Shown here one piece after another: positions 32,001 through 44,670 of a DNA stretch of 64,000 nucleotides. Numbering within the stretch: position 1 is the stretch's first letter; the number at the start of each line of letters is the position of its first letter. Origin of the DNA: Antedon mediterranea (lineage: Eukaryota > Echinodermata > Crinoidea > Comatulida > Antedonidae); contig NC_092676.1 in assembly GCF_964355755.1 (NCBI RefSeq), positions 2,588,288-2,652,287 of the forward strand, read 5' to 3'. Below the pieces are notes generated by a model. It ran no database searches and was not told where the DNA came from. It saw only the letters and a list, made by a program, of their open reading frames with translations. Both the position numbers and the translations under genes were made by a program.

Positions 32001-33227
32001 TTTACACTAAATTCACTCAATCCTGAGAGATGTATTTTTAAAATTATGATAGAAATTTAAATTGAGGAAAATCCAGAAATCTAGTAAATCCAGTACGTGC
32101 AATTAAAAAATATAATTTTATATAAGTAAATATTTAAATGTTTAAATTAAAGTCTGAAATAATAATAATGAATCAACCAAATTTCATTTCTACCTCTTTG
32201 TTAAAATGACAATAAATAATATATTGTATCGCAAATAAATAGTATACAATTAAAATTAAATTCTGTATATGTACTGTATTGAAGTACAATACTCTACATA
32301 TGCATAAATAATGTAGAAATTAATTTGTGTTTATTTGTTTAATTATTGGAATTTCTTAATCTTTGAATGGTAAGCATTTAGAATGCTATAATATTGTTCT
32401 TCAATTAACATAAAAAATCAATAGTGTAATTATTAATACTAATCCAGAGATTATGTTGTTCATTGCATTAATAAACATTTGTAGAAACCAGTTGTTATTT
32501 CACATGGTTCTTACTGACTAGTTTTCATCTAAGACTGTTTGAAATCAAATTTTATCTAATTAAGCAGAAAGAACTCAGTGGTGATAATCTTGATTGAGAA
32601 GAAGCAATTGTGAAGATATTAGAAAAAAAACACAAGCGTGTCGAGAGAATGCGACCTTAGCGAAGAAAGATAGCCGTAATTAGCATTCTAATTTTTCAAT
32701 TGTTCTATTGAGGTAAAACACCTGGTGGAGATCAAACGCTGTTGCTACGGTTTTAATGCATCATTCAACATTCTTGTTGGGTTCAGATTGTTCTCCGCTA
32801 GATTAATTGTTGAAAAGTTATTGATTGCAAATGCTTTTCTTAATATTTTCTCAAATGAGAATAAATATTGAGATCGTTCTGTCTAGTTTGTGTAGACTTT
32901 ATATTTATGGAAATATGTCATGATCAATTTTTTCCGAGAGAGACAAAATTTATGTCAAACTGCGTGCGGAACAGTCAGCAAAAAATGAATGTGTAGTTTA
33001 TAAAGCTAGAGTGATAGAGCTAAGAGCTAACCTACTTTGACTTTAACAAATATTCCTTTTTAGTTAGTCACATTTTTTAGCTAGATACATTCTTCTATAG
33101 ATATTATTTGTAGGTTACCTGACATTTTTTTTAATAGTGAATACCCTTATGATTTTCTATATTTTTTTGTATAAAAGAAAAAAAAAATCTGAAAATTAAA
33201 AAATTGGGGACTAAAGTTTTAAACTCT
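32001..33227. other. non-coding AT-rich stretch, nothing recognised
   Basis: No repeats with clear boundaries and no coding frame. Only scattered CG-containing patches (32630-32660). Confidence 0.4.
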
Positions 33228-33392
33228 AAAGCTTTGTCTACACTATCAAACTAGTTTAACAAAAAAAGTGTGATATGCCCAAATATGGTAGTGATATGCT
33301 TACACATGGTAGTGATATGACATCATCATGTCCATATATGGGCACATCACATTTTTTTGTCATATAAAGTGGTGATAGTATAGACAGAGCTT
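33228..33392 (-). mobile_element. MITE family A copy 10 (complete, doubled unit)
   Basis: Left end AAAGCTTTGTCTACACTATC; interior with two CAAATATGGTAGTGATATGC-type units, then CATCATCATGTCCATATATG; right end GATAGTATAGACAGAGCTTT. Confidence 0.88.
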
Positions 33393-35057
33393 TCAGTTTT
33401 GAATGACTCTTTACACACTTGTAGTTTCCGGAGAACCAGCATTCTTTTCCATTCGGTTTTGTAGTTATTTTCTGTCTCTGTTCTTAATTTCATTAGGAAT
33501 AATCGCCATAATTGTTCAGAAATAGAGTATGAAGATGCAATAGGGAATTTTCCAGACATGCATTCAAGGGAGAGATAGTCTATAGATGTGATACCTGCAT
33601 ATTGCTAGTTTAATAGTTGAAGACCAATTTAAGCTACTTACCAGTAACTAAAATGTAACTTATGTGCTGTACTTTCTTTTGCTGTTTCACACCTGAGTAG
33701 AGACATTAACATTATTCCTATATTGGATAGGATAGTACATTGAGTGTTATTTCTTTACCATTTAAGATATAATCATTATTAAATTAGGTATACAAACCTA
33801 TTGTACTTTTCATTGTGTGATAGCATGAACTTTAATTATAATTCTGTACATCTTAAAAGTGCACCAAGTTACCTTTGAGAACTTATTCAATATCTGTATA
33901 CGTCTTAGCTCGAAGTATCAGACATAGTTACATTAATTTAGTTCCGCACAATAAGCAGATATTGTCAAAGGAGTCGTCTCGCTATCTGTTGCAATATCTT
34001 GACCATTTACCGGACCCGAGGGAACGATTCGGCTGCGTTCCGCGGTTCAGTTAGTACTGCACCCATACAGTAATTTAGGTTATTGATATTTGTAATACTA
34101 CTTCAGTTTGCAATGTGATAATTTGTTTAAGATAACATTATTTTATAGATAACATACTGTTCTTTTAAAATTATAAAGTAGATAGGATGTGCTAAAGTTT
34201 ATGTTGATTTATGTGGCAAAGAAGTACATAGGGTCATCAACACAATACATTAAAAAAAAATTATATTATTTATTTTTAATTGTATATTTTTGTTTTACTC
34301 TATCCTTGTAATTTTAGTTTATTTTATTATTATGCTCAAATGTTTTAATAATTATTTAAAGTGTAATTTTAATTGTTTTATCTATTTATAGGTTTAATAC
34401 AAGATAATTGTTTTTGTTTTCTTTTTTAATATTTAGCTAAATTTTCCAGTAACCATGAAGTCAATTAGCCTTTATAAATTATATAAATGTAAAATGTAAA
34501 TTTGTTAATGTAGGCCATTAGTAACCTCTTATGTTATTTTATTGTGTTTTAAAAAGCCAAGGTAACAAGACAAAGTTTTTAATTCTTTTTTTGCAATAAT
34601 TTAATATTTTTCTAAATTTATTAACATACTTTGATAGATTTATTTCATAGTTCATATTATTACGTTTGTCTTTTTAACATTTATTCTTCACAACAATCCA
34701 AAGTCATATAGATAATTAGATAACTATTGTTGTTATTAGTGATTTGGGAATCAAATGTCAGGAGTAGACTAGAGGCTGATCACAAAGTCAATTGTAAGTA
34801 GTTACAGTACGAAGAGAAAGTACTCCACAAGGTGAATGCTCAACAACCACTGATATTCAGAATATATTTTAATATATTTATACATACTTGTTCTTGTGTT
34901 CGAATTTATATACAATTCTCATTTATGGAACCGATAAAAGTGTGATAATGATTAGGAGCATTGACAATGTAGTGCTGTAGTTTTTGTATTAAAATCACAG
35001 GGCATGATATTTTACATAAGTGCATGTACAGTTCAAATAGCTATACAGTTTAGGTCT

Positions 35058-35127
35058 CTGAGGTTATGTCACTTATGCCGTTTCATATCTGTTGAGGTTA
35101 TGTCACTTATGCCGTTTCATAACTGTT
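35058..35127 (+). repeat. 34-bp tandem duplication
   Basis: GAGGTTATGTCACTTATGCC followed by GTTTCATA(T/A)CTGTT occurs twice head to tail. The second copy differs by one base. Confidence 0.85.
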
Positions 35128-36230
35128 GTATTGCTTGCTTATGGTCCGGTTAAAGTAGTCAATTACATTTTTGTCCAATAATAGTCAATTATACTTTGTT
35201 CCTCATTTTTCGTTTAGTTATGAATATTCATTATAGAATGTTAAAATTGTTTTTATATGATTATATAATAATTATATAATTTTGACATTTACATATGAAA
35301 CACAACAATATATCATAACTCGGCAATGAAAGGATGAGAACTACCTCACCTTTTCTAAACTATGTCTCATATGAGGACTTGGCTAGTGGTATTTTGGGCA
35401 GTGAAAAAAATCTAAGTAATGTTACTTTAAATAACTTTTTGTACCACTATTATAAAGTAGAATTCAAATTAAAGAAACATTAAAAAAAACAAAGAGTAAT
35501 GTCATTTTAGCCGATAGGAATAAATATTTTCCATTTTGTCAACATTTAGAGGCTCAAGAATAGCCAAGTTCTGTTTTCAATTCAATTATTTTGTCAAGTA
35601 CTCTGGCTCGAAAATTGTCAAGTTGCTTGTGACGTACATAAAAATTACTAAAATATGATAAAATGGGTAAAATACAAACAGTACGACACCAAGGGGTAAA
35701 ATACAAAAACAACAAATACAAAAAATTACATAAAAAGGTTAAAACATGACATTTGAGCTCCAGACAATGAAGACATTTGGATTAAGCCCTCTATTTTAGG
35801 CCCCTGGCAAATACATCAGCACATTATCTTTTCTTTTTACATGTTAGTTATGCGTCGGACAATACCCCTTCCAAGGAACTTGGAAATGAGAGTAAATTAT
35901 CTTGCCTAGGGTGACAGACGAGACAAAAAAACAAATCTAGAAGAAATGTATTGTGTATATTATATCTCACTCAATTATGTTGAACTAATATTAAAGTTGG
36001 TAGACAGTATTCTTCTTAATGTCATAACATGGTTGACTTGCTTCATTTCTGGCATCATATCATGATGTTTCTTGTCTTGTCCCATGACCTTATTTAACAT
36101 ATTTTATCCTTTAGTATTATTATTTTATAATAAAGGACAAGCGTGTAGCCAGGATTTTTATAGGGAGATTGTTTATTTCATAAAAGGCCACTTTATACAG
36201 AAATAGCAAAAATCATCATGAGCTATAAGT

Positions 36231-36367
36231 TAAGCTCTGTCTACACTATCAAACTTTATAGGAAAAAATGTCATGTGCCCATATATGGACATGATGTCAT
36301 ATCACTTCCATATTTGGGCACATCACACTTTTTTTGTCAAACTAGTTTTGGTAGTGTGAACAGAGTT
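36231..36367 (+). mobile_element. MITE family A copy 11
   Basis: Left end TTAAGCTCTGTCTACACTAT; centre CATATATGGACATGATGTCA; right end TTTGGTAGTGTGAACAGAGT, slightly decayed. Confidence 0.87.
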
Positions 36368-37626
36368 TGGCCTTTATTTAATTATTCTGTTGCTGTAGTT
36401 TTAAAAAAGGTGGTTTTGTTCTGACCTTTAAACTCCTGACTAAGGGCATGAGTATATTAGGGTAAAAAGTGCATATCTATAATTAAAAAGCATTTTTTTA
36501 TATGTTTTTTTTAATGGTATATTATTTTTTTATGTATAAATTAAATTCATTATCATGACATGAAATAAATCAAATGATAATTAATTAATGTTAATACAAT
36601 TACTATAATCCAGAAAAAAAATATATTAAATGTTATTTCATATTAAGTTTGCCTATTGTAATATTACAATAAGTTTAGGATATGATACTTGTGATTTCAT
36701 TGTATGATCTTTTTATTGTTGCTCGTAAAATCATCTCAGCGGAAGCATAAACTGTTAGAACATGTAGGTAACCAACCCTTCAAGTCTTTCATACTACATT
36801 TGCCTTTACTCTAAGGCTACCTGCTTATTTCATAAGGCTTTTTGTTGCAAATTATTGTTGTTCTATTTCTTTGTACATTTGATATTAATTTTTATGTTAT
36901 TTTTATTCACGATGCAAAAACACCAAGTCATCTTATCGGTTTGCCAACATAGAAAATAATAATAGAGTAATTATCAGAGAGGCAAACAAATTGATATTAT
37001 TAATTATAGTTGAAGTTAAATCTTTTAATGTAATAATTTACATGATTCTTTTCACGTAAATATTCTTTCCCCTCAATTTATCTCCTCCCCTGTCCAATTA
37101 AATCTTCCCTAAATTAAGTAACATCCCCTTCCATTTAATACCCTGCAATACCTTTTCCAATTACATTAGACCATGGAGGTTCATTATTTTATACCACATG
37201 GTTACACTTATCATGGGGACACGTTCAACACCCAACAAATTGTCCCTTTAATACGAGTAAACAATGAATAGGGATTGGCCACCAATAATACCAATTTTAG
37301 GATAGGTTGTATGTAATTGAGATTTGTTTATTGTATATAATACATATATATTTATACTGTATAGTATTCAGCGAATGTTACTGTATTTGACTGTATGCCT
37401 AAATATGGAAAATTTGTTTTTGTTCACCGACATGTTTATCATCTAAAAAAACAATCTCCAAATGTGTTACTTAAAATAAAGTGGGGAAACAACTAATTGG
37501 TATCAATAAAAACCATTACAAATTAATTATAATATTATAATTAATCCATTAACGTTTCAATTAATACAACCTGTCTACCTTCACTTAATTAATATAATGT
37601 TCATGGGATTGTTTTTTGTTTTGCAG
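36368..37626. other. AT-rich non-coding stretch
   Basis: Nothing recognised apart from TA-rich runs and a polypyrimidine approach to the AG at 37625-37626. Confidence 0.4.
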
Positions 37627-37712
37627 AAGGAAGTTGAGAGCATTGTGGGATATCAGTTGTGTGCGCTCCTCCTCCGCCGAAGTATTGTAATCACTGTAAC
37701 GCTTTTTATCAG
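37627..37712 (+). CDS. candidate internal exon, unassigned
   Basis: A good acceptor (GTTTTTTGTTTTGCAG, ending 37626) and a consensus donor (CAG|GTAAGTTA at 37713) bracket 86 nt that are clearly GC-richer than their surroundings. Frame 1 is open throughout (KEVESIVGYQLCALLLRRSI, then VITVTLFI, hydrophobic). Frame 2 is open until a TAA near its end (RKLRALWDISCVRSSSAEVL). It could be a coding or 5'UTR exon of a downstream gene, or a chance pair of sites. I do not recognise the peptide. Confidence 0.3.
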
Positions 37713-38200
37713 GTAAGTTAATAGTTATTGCTTTTTACAGGTTTGCGTTTGTGTTATTATCAGTCATATATTTTACGGTCCATTCACGTGTATAGGTGTT
37801 TGAGGTAAGGGGGTTAGAGGTAACTACAGGTGACGAAAAGGGGTTTTATATATACCTGACGTGATGCATTTAATGTAGGTGTAAAGAATAAATGTACTTT
37901 ATTTCGGTAGTTGTAGGTTTAATTCCACCGTGGCAGGAATGAAAGAGATTTTTAATACGTCTGGCATGGTGTATTTAATGTTTAATGTAAGTGAATAAAA
38001 GTAGCCAATTCAATTTATTTGGTCGAACTAATGAACACTACTTGAAATTTGCCTTCCATGTCACCCATGTTGAAACATCACAAAAAAAAAACAACAAATG
38101 CTGAAAAATCACATGGTCATACTTTATACAGTATAGTCATACTATAATGCACTGTTCTTTAAAAAATATGTGCATTAAAGGTGTTAAGAGCGATATTAAA

Positions 38201-38320
38201 ATGACACTTTGTAGGCCTACTGTATGCAAATGACACTTTGTAGGCCTACTGTATGCAAATGACACTTTGTAGGCCTACTGTATGCAAATGACACTTTATA
38301 TGTAGGCCTACTATATGCAA
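38201..38320 (+). repeat. 29-bp GTAGGCCTAC minisatellite, four copies
   Basis: ATGACACTTTGTAGGCCTAC starts at 38201, 38230, 38259 and 38288 (29-bp period). The last copy has a 4-bp insertion. The core GTAGGCCTAC is a perfect palindrome. Confidence 0.9.
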
Positions 38321-38345
38321 ATTACACTTGGTATTATAGATATAG

Positions 38346-38415
38346 GTGTAGGCTTGATGGTTGTCATGCTTGCTTTTCAATCCCAGTGTGTTTGGTTCAA
38401 ATCTCATATGAGACT
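38346..38415 (+). mobile_element. possible tRNA-derived SINE remnant
   Basis: TAGGCTTGATGGTTGTCATG resembles an A-box region and TTGGTTCAAATCTCATATGA a B box (GGTTCRANNCC with one mismatch). The spacing is about that of a tRNA promoter. It immediately follows the 29-bp array. No full tRNA fold is supported, so I call it a decayed SINE head, not a tRNA. Confidence 0.35.
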
Positions 38416-39577
38416 AACTTGGTTTAGAAAACATGGGTTTAACCCGTCCTGTAATCATGTATTTGCCGTTGCAAGTAAACATGACCATGATATAAACAAT
38501 GTCAAGGCTTATTATTAATAATTATTTTCCTTTGATAATCATTTCCTAATTTAATTAATAATTAAGGAATAATTAATTTAAACAATTAATTAATATTCAT
38601 TCAATTATTTTAATTAATATTGGATGATTGAATGGATGTGGTTGTAGAACCTGGACTTAAGAATTTAGAGGCTATGACCCTGGGTGAAAAAACCTGTGTA
38701 ACCCCCTAGTTGAGTGTAATAGTTAGTAACATTTCTAGTAATCTAGGTATGCTCTTTAAAAATAAGACTACAATTATTACAATTATATTTTATGTTATAT
38801 TTATAATTACAAAGTGTTATTTGCAACAATATATATATTTTATTTCTTGACATTTGTAGGTAAATTCCTTTGTGTTGGGTTTAAAACAATAAAAAATAAT
38901 ATATTTGCATCAAATTAATCTTTTGACCATAAATTATTCCATTTATTATTGAACGCATTATAAAAAATATTAACAATGTAAACCCTTAGTTAAGTAGATC
39001 TTTCTACTAAACTGATAACTCACAGAGAAATTTATATTCAAAAATTAATTTTATTTAGGCGTAAAAAACGTTAACTTGACTGGCTTTAATTTCCGAATGC
39101 TGTTTTATGTCGGAGAGCATACATGCGTCGAATAAAAAGTAGTAATGCTCTCTCTATGAATATTTCAACATAATGTGTTAGGAATATAATGAAATCTATC
39201 CTTTTACACCGAAGTTAAAACATGCTTATGAACTAAAAAAATTCATCGACCGTAATAATTCAATCGCTGTATGTAATGCACTTACAAAACGCTGACCCTT
39301 TTTTACAATACCACTGTATGTTTGAATTCACAGGTCATTTTATTTGATTGTTTTTATATATGAATGATATGATATATTGTGGGCATATAATGTATAAAAT
39401 ACGGTTGAACACCTTTGACATATCCCTGATATTTTTCTTAATCTGTAAATAAAAATTCACAATAACATTTTAATTAAATATTTGTTTGTACCATTGCGAA
39501 AAATCTAAATTTGAATTGTAATTAAAAAGTTTTATTGTCATTAAAAAAAAAACAATAATGCAACATTCATTATAGTT
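38416..39577. other. AT-rich non-coding stretch, nothing recognised
   Basis: Runs of ATTAATTAAT near 38520-38620 and otherwise unstructured AT-rich DNA. Confidence 0.4.
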
Positions 39578-39725
39578 GAACCCTCTTTTGGGACACTGCT
39601 ATTCAGGAGACATCCCCTATTTCTTATGAAATAATTGAGAGGCAATGTTTTTTGACACTATTGCCAATCTCTATTCAGGGGACACCCCTATTAATTAAGG
39701 AGATTTTTTTTGTATCAAAAGCTGT
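39578..39725. repeat. dispersed 'CTATTCAGGGGACACC' repeat
   Basis: TTGGGACACTGCTATTCAGG, TCTATTCAGGGGACACCCCT and AATTAAGGAGATTTT follow in order. Same family as 9190, 25541 and 26225. Confidence 0.6.
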
Positions 39726-40604
39726 CCTCTAGTTTCTACTATTCAATATATTTTTAATATTTAATTCATCTACATGCGACCATTTACATATTTGAGGTTA
39801 TTTGTATTCAATTAGTTATTTATTAATATACTGTATGAGCTATTTGCGATCATTAGTTTATTTATGATAAACTGTTGAAGTTATTTATATCAACTGTAGG
39901 AGTTTTTTGTGATCATTTAACATATTTGTGATCAGAAGTAAAGTTATTTGCGATCGGATGTTATTCTACTTGATATGTGCGTATGATCCACGTTGATTGT
40001 GGTTATTGTCATAGCAGATTTCAAGGTGTTATAGTAGATCGTTTCCCATTGATTACTATACTGTTCCCCAGGGCTTTCCAACTCTACATTTGAATTTATT
40101 GGCTCTGGAATTTCATCAATGCTTCTTCAATTTCGTTATTATTCGAGCAAGTTAAGCGTACAATTGTGTTGGCCGGCTATGTTAATCAGTACTATTTGTC
40201 ATCTAGACATTATAGTGTAAAATCCCTTCATTATCGATGACCTTTATGACCCCGTTTGCTTCAATCATAGTCGTTTTGTTTCGGCCAGAAGGTTTTATAT
40301 TGTCATCGCTTACAATATGAAATGCAAATTATCTTCACATTAACTTGATAATTTCTACATCTGGTTAGCAAGCAGTACAATAATAGGTCACTACACCTAT
40401 GGAGCACATGGGAATGGTAAGTTATATGAATCAAGCTTTCTGGAATTCTTTATATAACCTGTTTAATGATTTGTTTAACCTGTTTAGTTGTCATTACAAC
40501 CTGTAACATGTTTAATAATTGTTATAACTGTTTCACTAAGACGCAGTATTGGTCTACTGTAAGTACAAAAATGCATAAAAATAGCAAAATATAGCTATAT
40601 ATTG

Positions 40605-40850
40605 TTATAACCTGTTTTAAATGAGCATTATAACCTGTTTAAAGATTGGTATAACCTGTTTAATGAGCATTATAACCTGTTTAAAGATTGGTATAACCTG
40701 TTTAATGAGCATTATAACCTGTTTAAAGATTGGTATAACCTGTTTAATGAGCATTATAACCTGTTTAAAGATTGGTATAACCTGTTTAATGAGCATTATA
40801 ACCTGTTTAAAGATTGGTATAACCTGCTTGATGAGCACTCTTATAATCTG
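40605..40850 (+). repeat. 42-bp tandem repeat (two 21-bp half-units)
   Basis: TGAGCATTATAACCTGTTTA starts at 40622, 40664, 40706, 40748 and 40790, exactly 42 bp apart. Each unit has two half-units (GCATTATAACCTGTTTAAAG and TTGGTATAACCTGTTTAATG). Because 42 is divisible by three, both strands stay open (40621-40896 + and 40617-40859 -). These frames are artefacts. Decayed TAACCTGTTTAA units extend upstream to about 40455. Confidence 0.93.
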
Positions 40851-41142
40851 TATGAGCATTAGAACAGGCTGGTATAATCCGTTTATTCATTTTTAACCTG
40901 TTATTGTTAAATACCATAGAAAGCGTTATGGCTTGTGAATTTATATATTTCACACCATTTACAAAATCCATTCTTTCTTCCCTTATTCCGTAACTGTTCC
41001 TTAAACTGTTCTCTTTTCTTGGAGAGAATCCAGAACTACAATCAGGGGCATGAAATATTATAAACATGCTAATTATTTAACACAATTTTTAACAATAACA
41101 TTTTGTTAAACAGCTCCTAACTGCTGGATTTTCATCATACTA

Positions 41143-42353
41143 CAGACCTTGATTTAAAAGGAGCGCCATGGCGCTGACGCTCCTTGGCGCTCCTGAAAAC
41201 GATCAAAGGAGCGCCTAAAATAGCGCTCCCCAACCTGTTACAGTGCGTCATAAAAATATATATAATGATAAGAATATTAACCCCGAATACAACACACAGT
41301 CTATATATAGTCGCGCAAACGATCTTTGTTATGGCTACCCCCGATAGGCTAGGCGCGCCTACGATCTTTGATGTTGCGAGAAAAATATCGTAAACAATTC
41401 ATTCTAAATATAGTATCAGAACGTTCAATCGGTAGCTCAAAAAGACTGCCGTCAGAAGACCGTAATTATACAGACCTAGTTTTTTTGGTCACATGGCATG
41501 AAACGCGATACTCTCTGCTTTACCGCAACATCTCACATGGTTTTTTTTTAACTCAGGAGGGTGGCTGCCGACGATAAAGATCGTGTACCTGGATTTTGTG
41601 TCACATGACATGAAACACTCTCTCTCTGATAACTGCTCTAATGTTTTCCCCTCCAAATTCTGGTCGGCCCTTTTCTTATACACATGTCGCCTTTATGTTA
41701 AATCCTATAGTAATTAATATGGAATATATATTTATTTTGCATATATTTTGTTGGTGTCCTAGCCTAGGTGTCGTTGTTTTTATAATTCGCTAACCCAAGG
41801 TAGGATTAAATAATTTATAGTGTAGGCCGCCGAAACTAGACTAGATAGATAGCCTCGACTCTCTCTCTCTGCTTGAGCTAAGAGGTCCACGGACCCGATG
41901 TCGTCTCGTCGGCGGATTTCCGTCAAAATTAGGATAACCGATGCGTAGGCCTAGCTAGGGTGGCTACAAAAATTGACGTCTACTATCTTTAGATAGGATT
42001 ATAATTAGCAAACAATACATTGTTTGTTTGCATTGTCCATGCTTCTAAAGTAAAGGCGATGACAATGGTGTTTACTAACCCTACGAACCACCCTACGATC
42101 GACGCGTAGATAATTTAATAATCATAACAATACATCGTAGACTACGTTCAGAGAACAATGACCTACGATGAATTTTACGTGCGAGAGTACCATTTCCGGC
42201 CATCTAGAGGTGTCATTTATCAAAATTCGGCTCGCCACAGGCCCAACCATGGTGGGCCTGTGCCTCGAATACTTAATCAAAATAATGGCTCTCCTCAACA
42301 TATTGAGGAGAGCCATTAGGAGCTCTCCTCTTACATTTATAAATCAAGGTCTG
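41143..42353. mobile_element. non-autonomous DNA transposon, 1211 bp, 14-bp TIRs
   Basis: The ends CAGACCTTGATTTA and TAAATCAAGGTCTG are perfect inverted repeats, flanked by the direct repeat ATACTA (41137-41142 and 42354-42359). Each end has a perfect subterminal hairpin: AGGAGCGCCA...TGGCGCTCCT at 41159-41194 and a 15-bp stem with 4-nt loop at 42284-42317. The body is GC-richer than the flanks. It has no transposase-like frame; the 64-69 codon frames inside are unrelated to known transposases as far as I can tell. A CAG...CTG end with a 6-bp duplication would fit a hAT-like element with atypical TSD length; this is inference. Confidence 0.85.
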
Positions 42354-42718
42354 ATACTATAATTGAATCATACAAACAAATAATGTTACATAATATCCTT
42401 GTGAGGTTTATTTGGATGGAAAATATAATAATGGTATTCAAATACAAGAGTCCCATATTTATCTTTGTCATTTGTATGATACATATGGCTAGTGATCAAC
42501 TTTAAGACGATAATTTTACTATTTTTAGCAGTTATAACTGTTATATAATGTTGTTTTTATATACTACAGTGTTCCATAATGTGAATTTCTTTTGTTAATT
42601 ATGGGTTAAATATAGAAATATTACAATATGTGCAGAAATACTGTTTTTATGATAATACACTACGGATGTTGAAGTATGCCCCCTGCGTGATTATTAAAAC
42701 ATTTAAATGAAATTAACT

Positions 42719-42880
42719 TAAGCTCTGTCTCAAACTTGTTTGACATTGACAAAAAAATTGTGATGTGCCCAAATATGGTAGTGATATGCCCAAATATGGT
42801 AATGATATGACATCATGTCCATATATGGGCACATCACTTTTTTTGTCATATAAAATTTGATTGGGTAGACAAAGTTTTAG
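42719..42880 (-). mobile_element. MITE family A copy 12
   Basis: Starts TAAGCTCTGTCTCAAACTTG and ends AAAATTTGATTGGGTAGACA. The interior has two ATGCCCAAATATGGTA-type units and CATCATGTCCATATATGGGC. Confidence 0.85.
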
Positions 42881-44268
42881 ATATGCTGTATATTAAACAT
42901 GAAATTATATTACCATTATTGTACTTTCGTTGATTTTATTTTGACATTATTTTACGTGAGTGGTTTATCCAGTAAAAGCTGATCACTAGGGATCCTCACA
43001 AAAATACAATAAGGCAAGACTTAACATGCAACAATTAAATTAAATTAAAATAATTAGAATTTATAAAGATTAACAAAATAAAATAATACACAAAATGATT
43101 AGAATCAAAAGAGAAATCAATTAAATTTACTTTTTATTTTACAAATTATTAACAATCAAGAATATAAATTTGCAATAACAAATGGGTTTTTATCGGAAAG
43201 TTGACTTAATTAAAAAAACTTTAATTGAAACCCATCAGCAATAAAATAAATTTAAAAGATAAAACACATTTCAATTATGCGAAACATTCACTTTAGTTTA
43301 AAGAAATTGTCAAGATTAAGTTAAAAGGTTTTTAAAAAAATCATTTTTATGTCCTCCTAGAACGTAAGTTCATTTAGTACCATTAAAAACAATAAATCTT
43401 TATTCTGTTTTTAAGAGAAAAATTCTCTTAAAGGTATTCTCGAAAAAAAAAAAGAATTCCCACTTTTGGCCTCGTGATGTGAAAAATTTACCGTATCTAT
43501 AAATTGTATATTTGTTGCAATACTCTCTAAGAAACATTAAAATTCAGGGAGGAAAATAGTGAGAAAAAAAATGCTTTTGGCTTTAAATTGGTGAAGGTTT
43601 TTAATACAGAATATTAACAAACAAGATGATGATCTCGGCATTGACTAATGAATGATCCTTAAAGCGATTGGCAAATTCACTCAGTTGAAATTCTAATTGG
43701 ATGGCAGTTAATAATCCTCTGGATTTCATTCTTACGGCATTCTGTATATAACTAGTTAGCCGTAACTCTGTCATAGTTTTTTTTTTATAAAACTGTGCTA
43801 CAATTAAAAATCAGATCCACTGGCGAGAGATTACGCAAATCTAAATGTATATGTGGCTTAGAGGAGAGGAAACGATTACGTATGATTAACTAGTTAGCAT
43901 TTAATCTTACAAAGATTTACACACCGTGATATCGAGGTATTGGGAACTGGTGTTTGTCCTAGGATTATCATTATGGGAAAGCGAGAAAGCGTTTAGCCAC
44001 GTGATTGTACAATTTAACGCTGCGTTTAAAATTTGATATTCTAATTTCTTTTATTTTATTCGTATCGATCAGTAACTTGTCACTTCTAGAATGGTAATAA
44101 AGCCTTATGTGGTTTATGATCTAAGTGTTATTATGAGGCTTAGGGAGTTCTTTTGCCTTTAGAAAAAGAATAAATAAATAGAAGAATATTAGATTTGAAC
44201 CTAAAATTTATTTATTTCAACTTTATTTAGAGGTCAGCCAGTCTTGCAGTAGAACTCACAGGCAAGCA
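42881..44268. other. AT-rich non-coding stretch, nothing recognised
   Basis: Long AATTAAA-type stretches at 43020-43330, with no coding frame and no bounded repeat. Confidence 0.4.
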
Positions 44269-44670
44269 GATATCCAGGGCCCTCTTTGATATCCAGGGAC
44301 CCTCTTTGATATCCAGGGGCCCTCTTTGATATCCAGGGGCCCTCTTTGATATCCAGGGGCCCTCTTTGATATCCAGCAGCCCTCTTTGATATCCAGGGAC
44401 CCTCTTTGATATCCAGGGGCCCTCTTTGATATCCAGGGGCCCTCTTTGATATCCAGGGACCCTCTTTGATATCCAGGGGCCCTCTTTGATATCCAGGGGC
44501 CCTATTTGATATCTAGGGGCCTTCTTTGATATCCAGGGGCCCTCTTTGATATCCAGGGGCCCTCTTTGATATCCAGGGGCCCTCTTTGATATCCAGGGGC
44601 CCTCTTTGATATCCAGGGGCCCTCTTTGATATCCAGGGACCCTCTTTGATATCCAGGGGCCCTCTTTGAT
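44269..44670 (+). repeat. 20-bp minisatellite GATATCCAGGGGCCCTCTTT, about 20 copies
   Basis: Units tile at exactly 20 bp. Variants are mostly GGGAC instead of GGGGC, one CAGCAGC, one CTATTTG and one TCTAGGGGCCTTC. Each unit has two palindromes, GATATC and GGGCCC. The array is GC-rich inside AT-rich DNA and ends abruptly at GATAGTTTCATTGG. Confidence 0.95.

Noticed and set aside
40340-40418. Small exon between a TGGTTAG acceptor and GTAAGT donor (frame STIIGHYTYGAHGN)
   Set aside because: Only about 50 nt, poor pyrimidine tract, no neighbours with compatible phase; considered chance.
40617-40896. Repeat proteins on both strands (ITCLKIG / QVIPIFK types)
   Set aside because: 42-bp tandem repeat divisible by three, open on both strands at once; no independent coding evidence.
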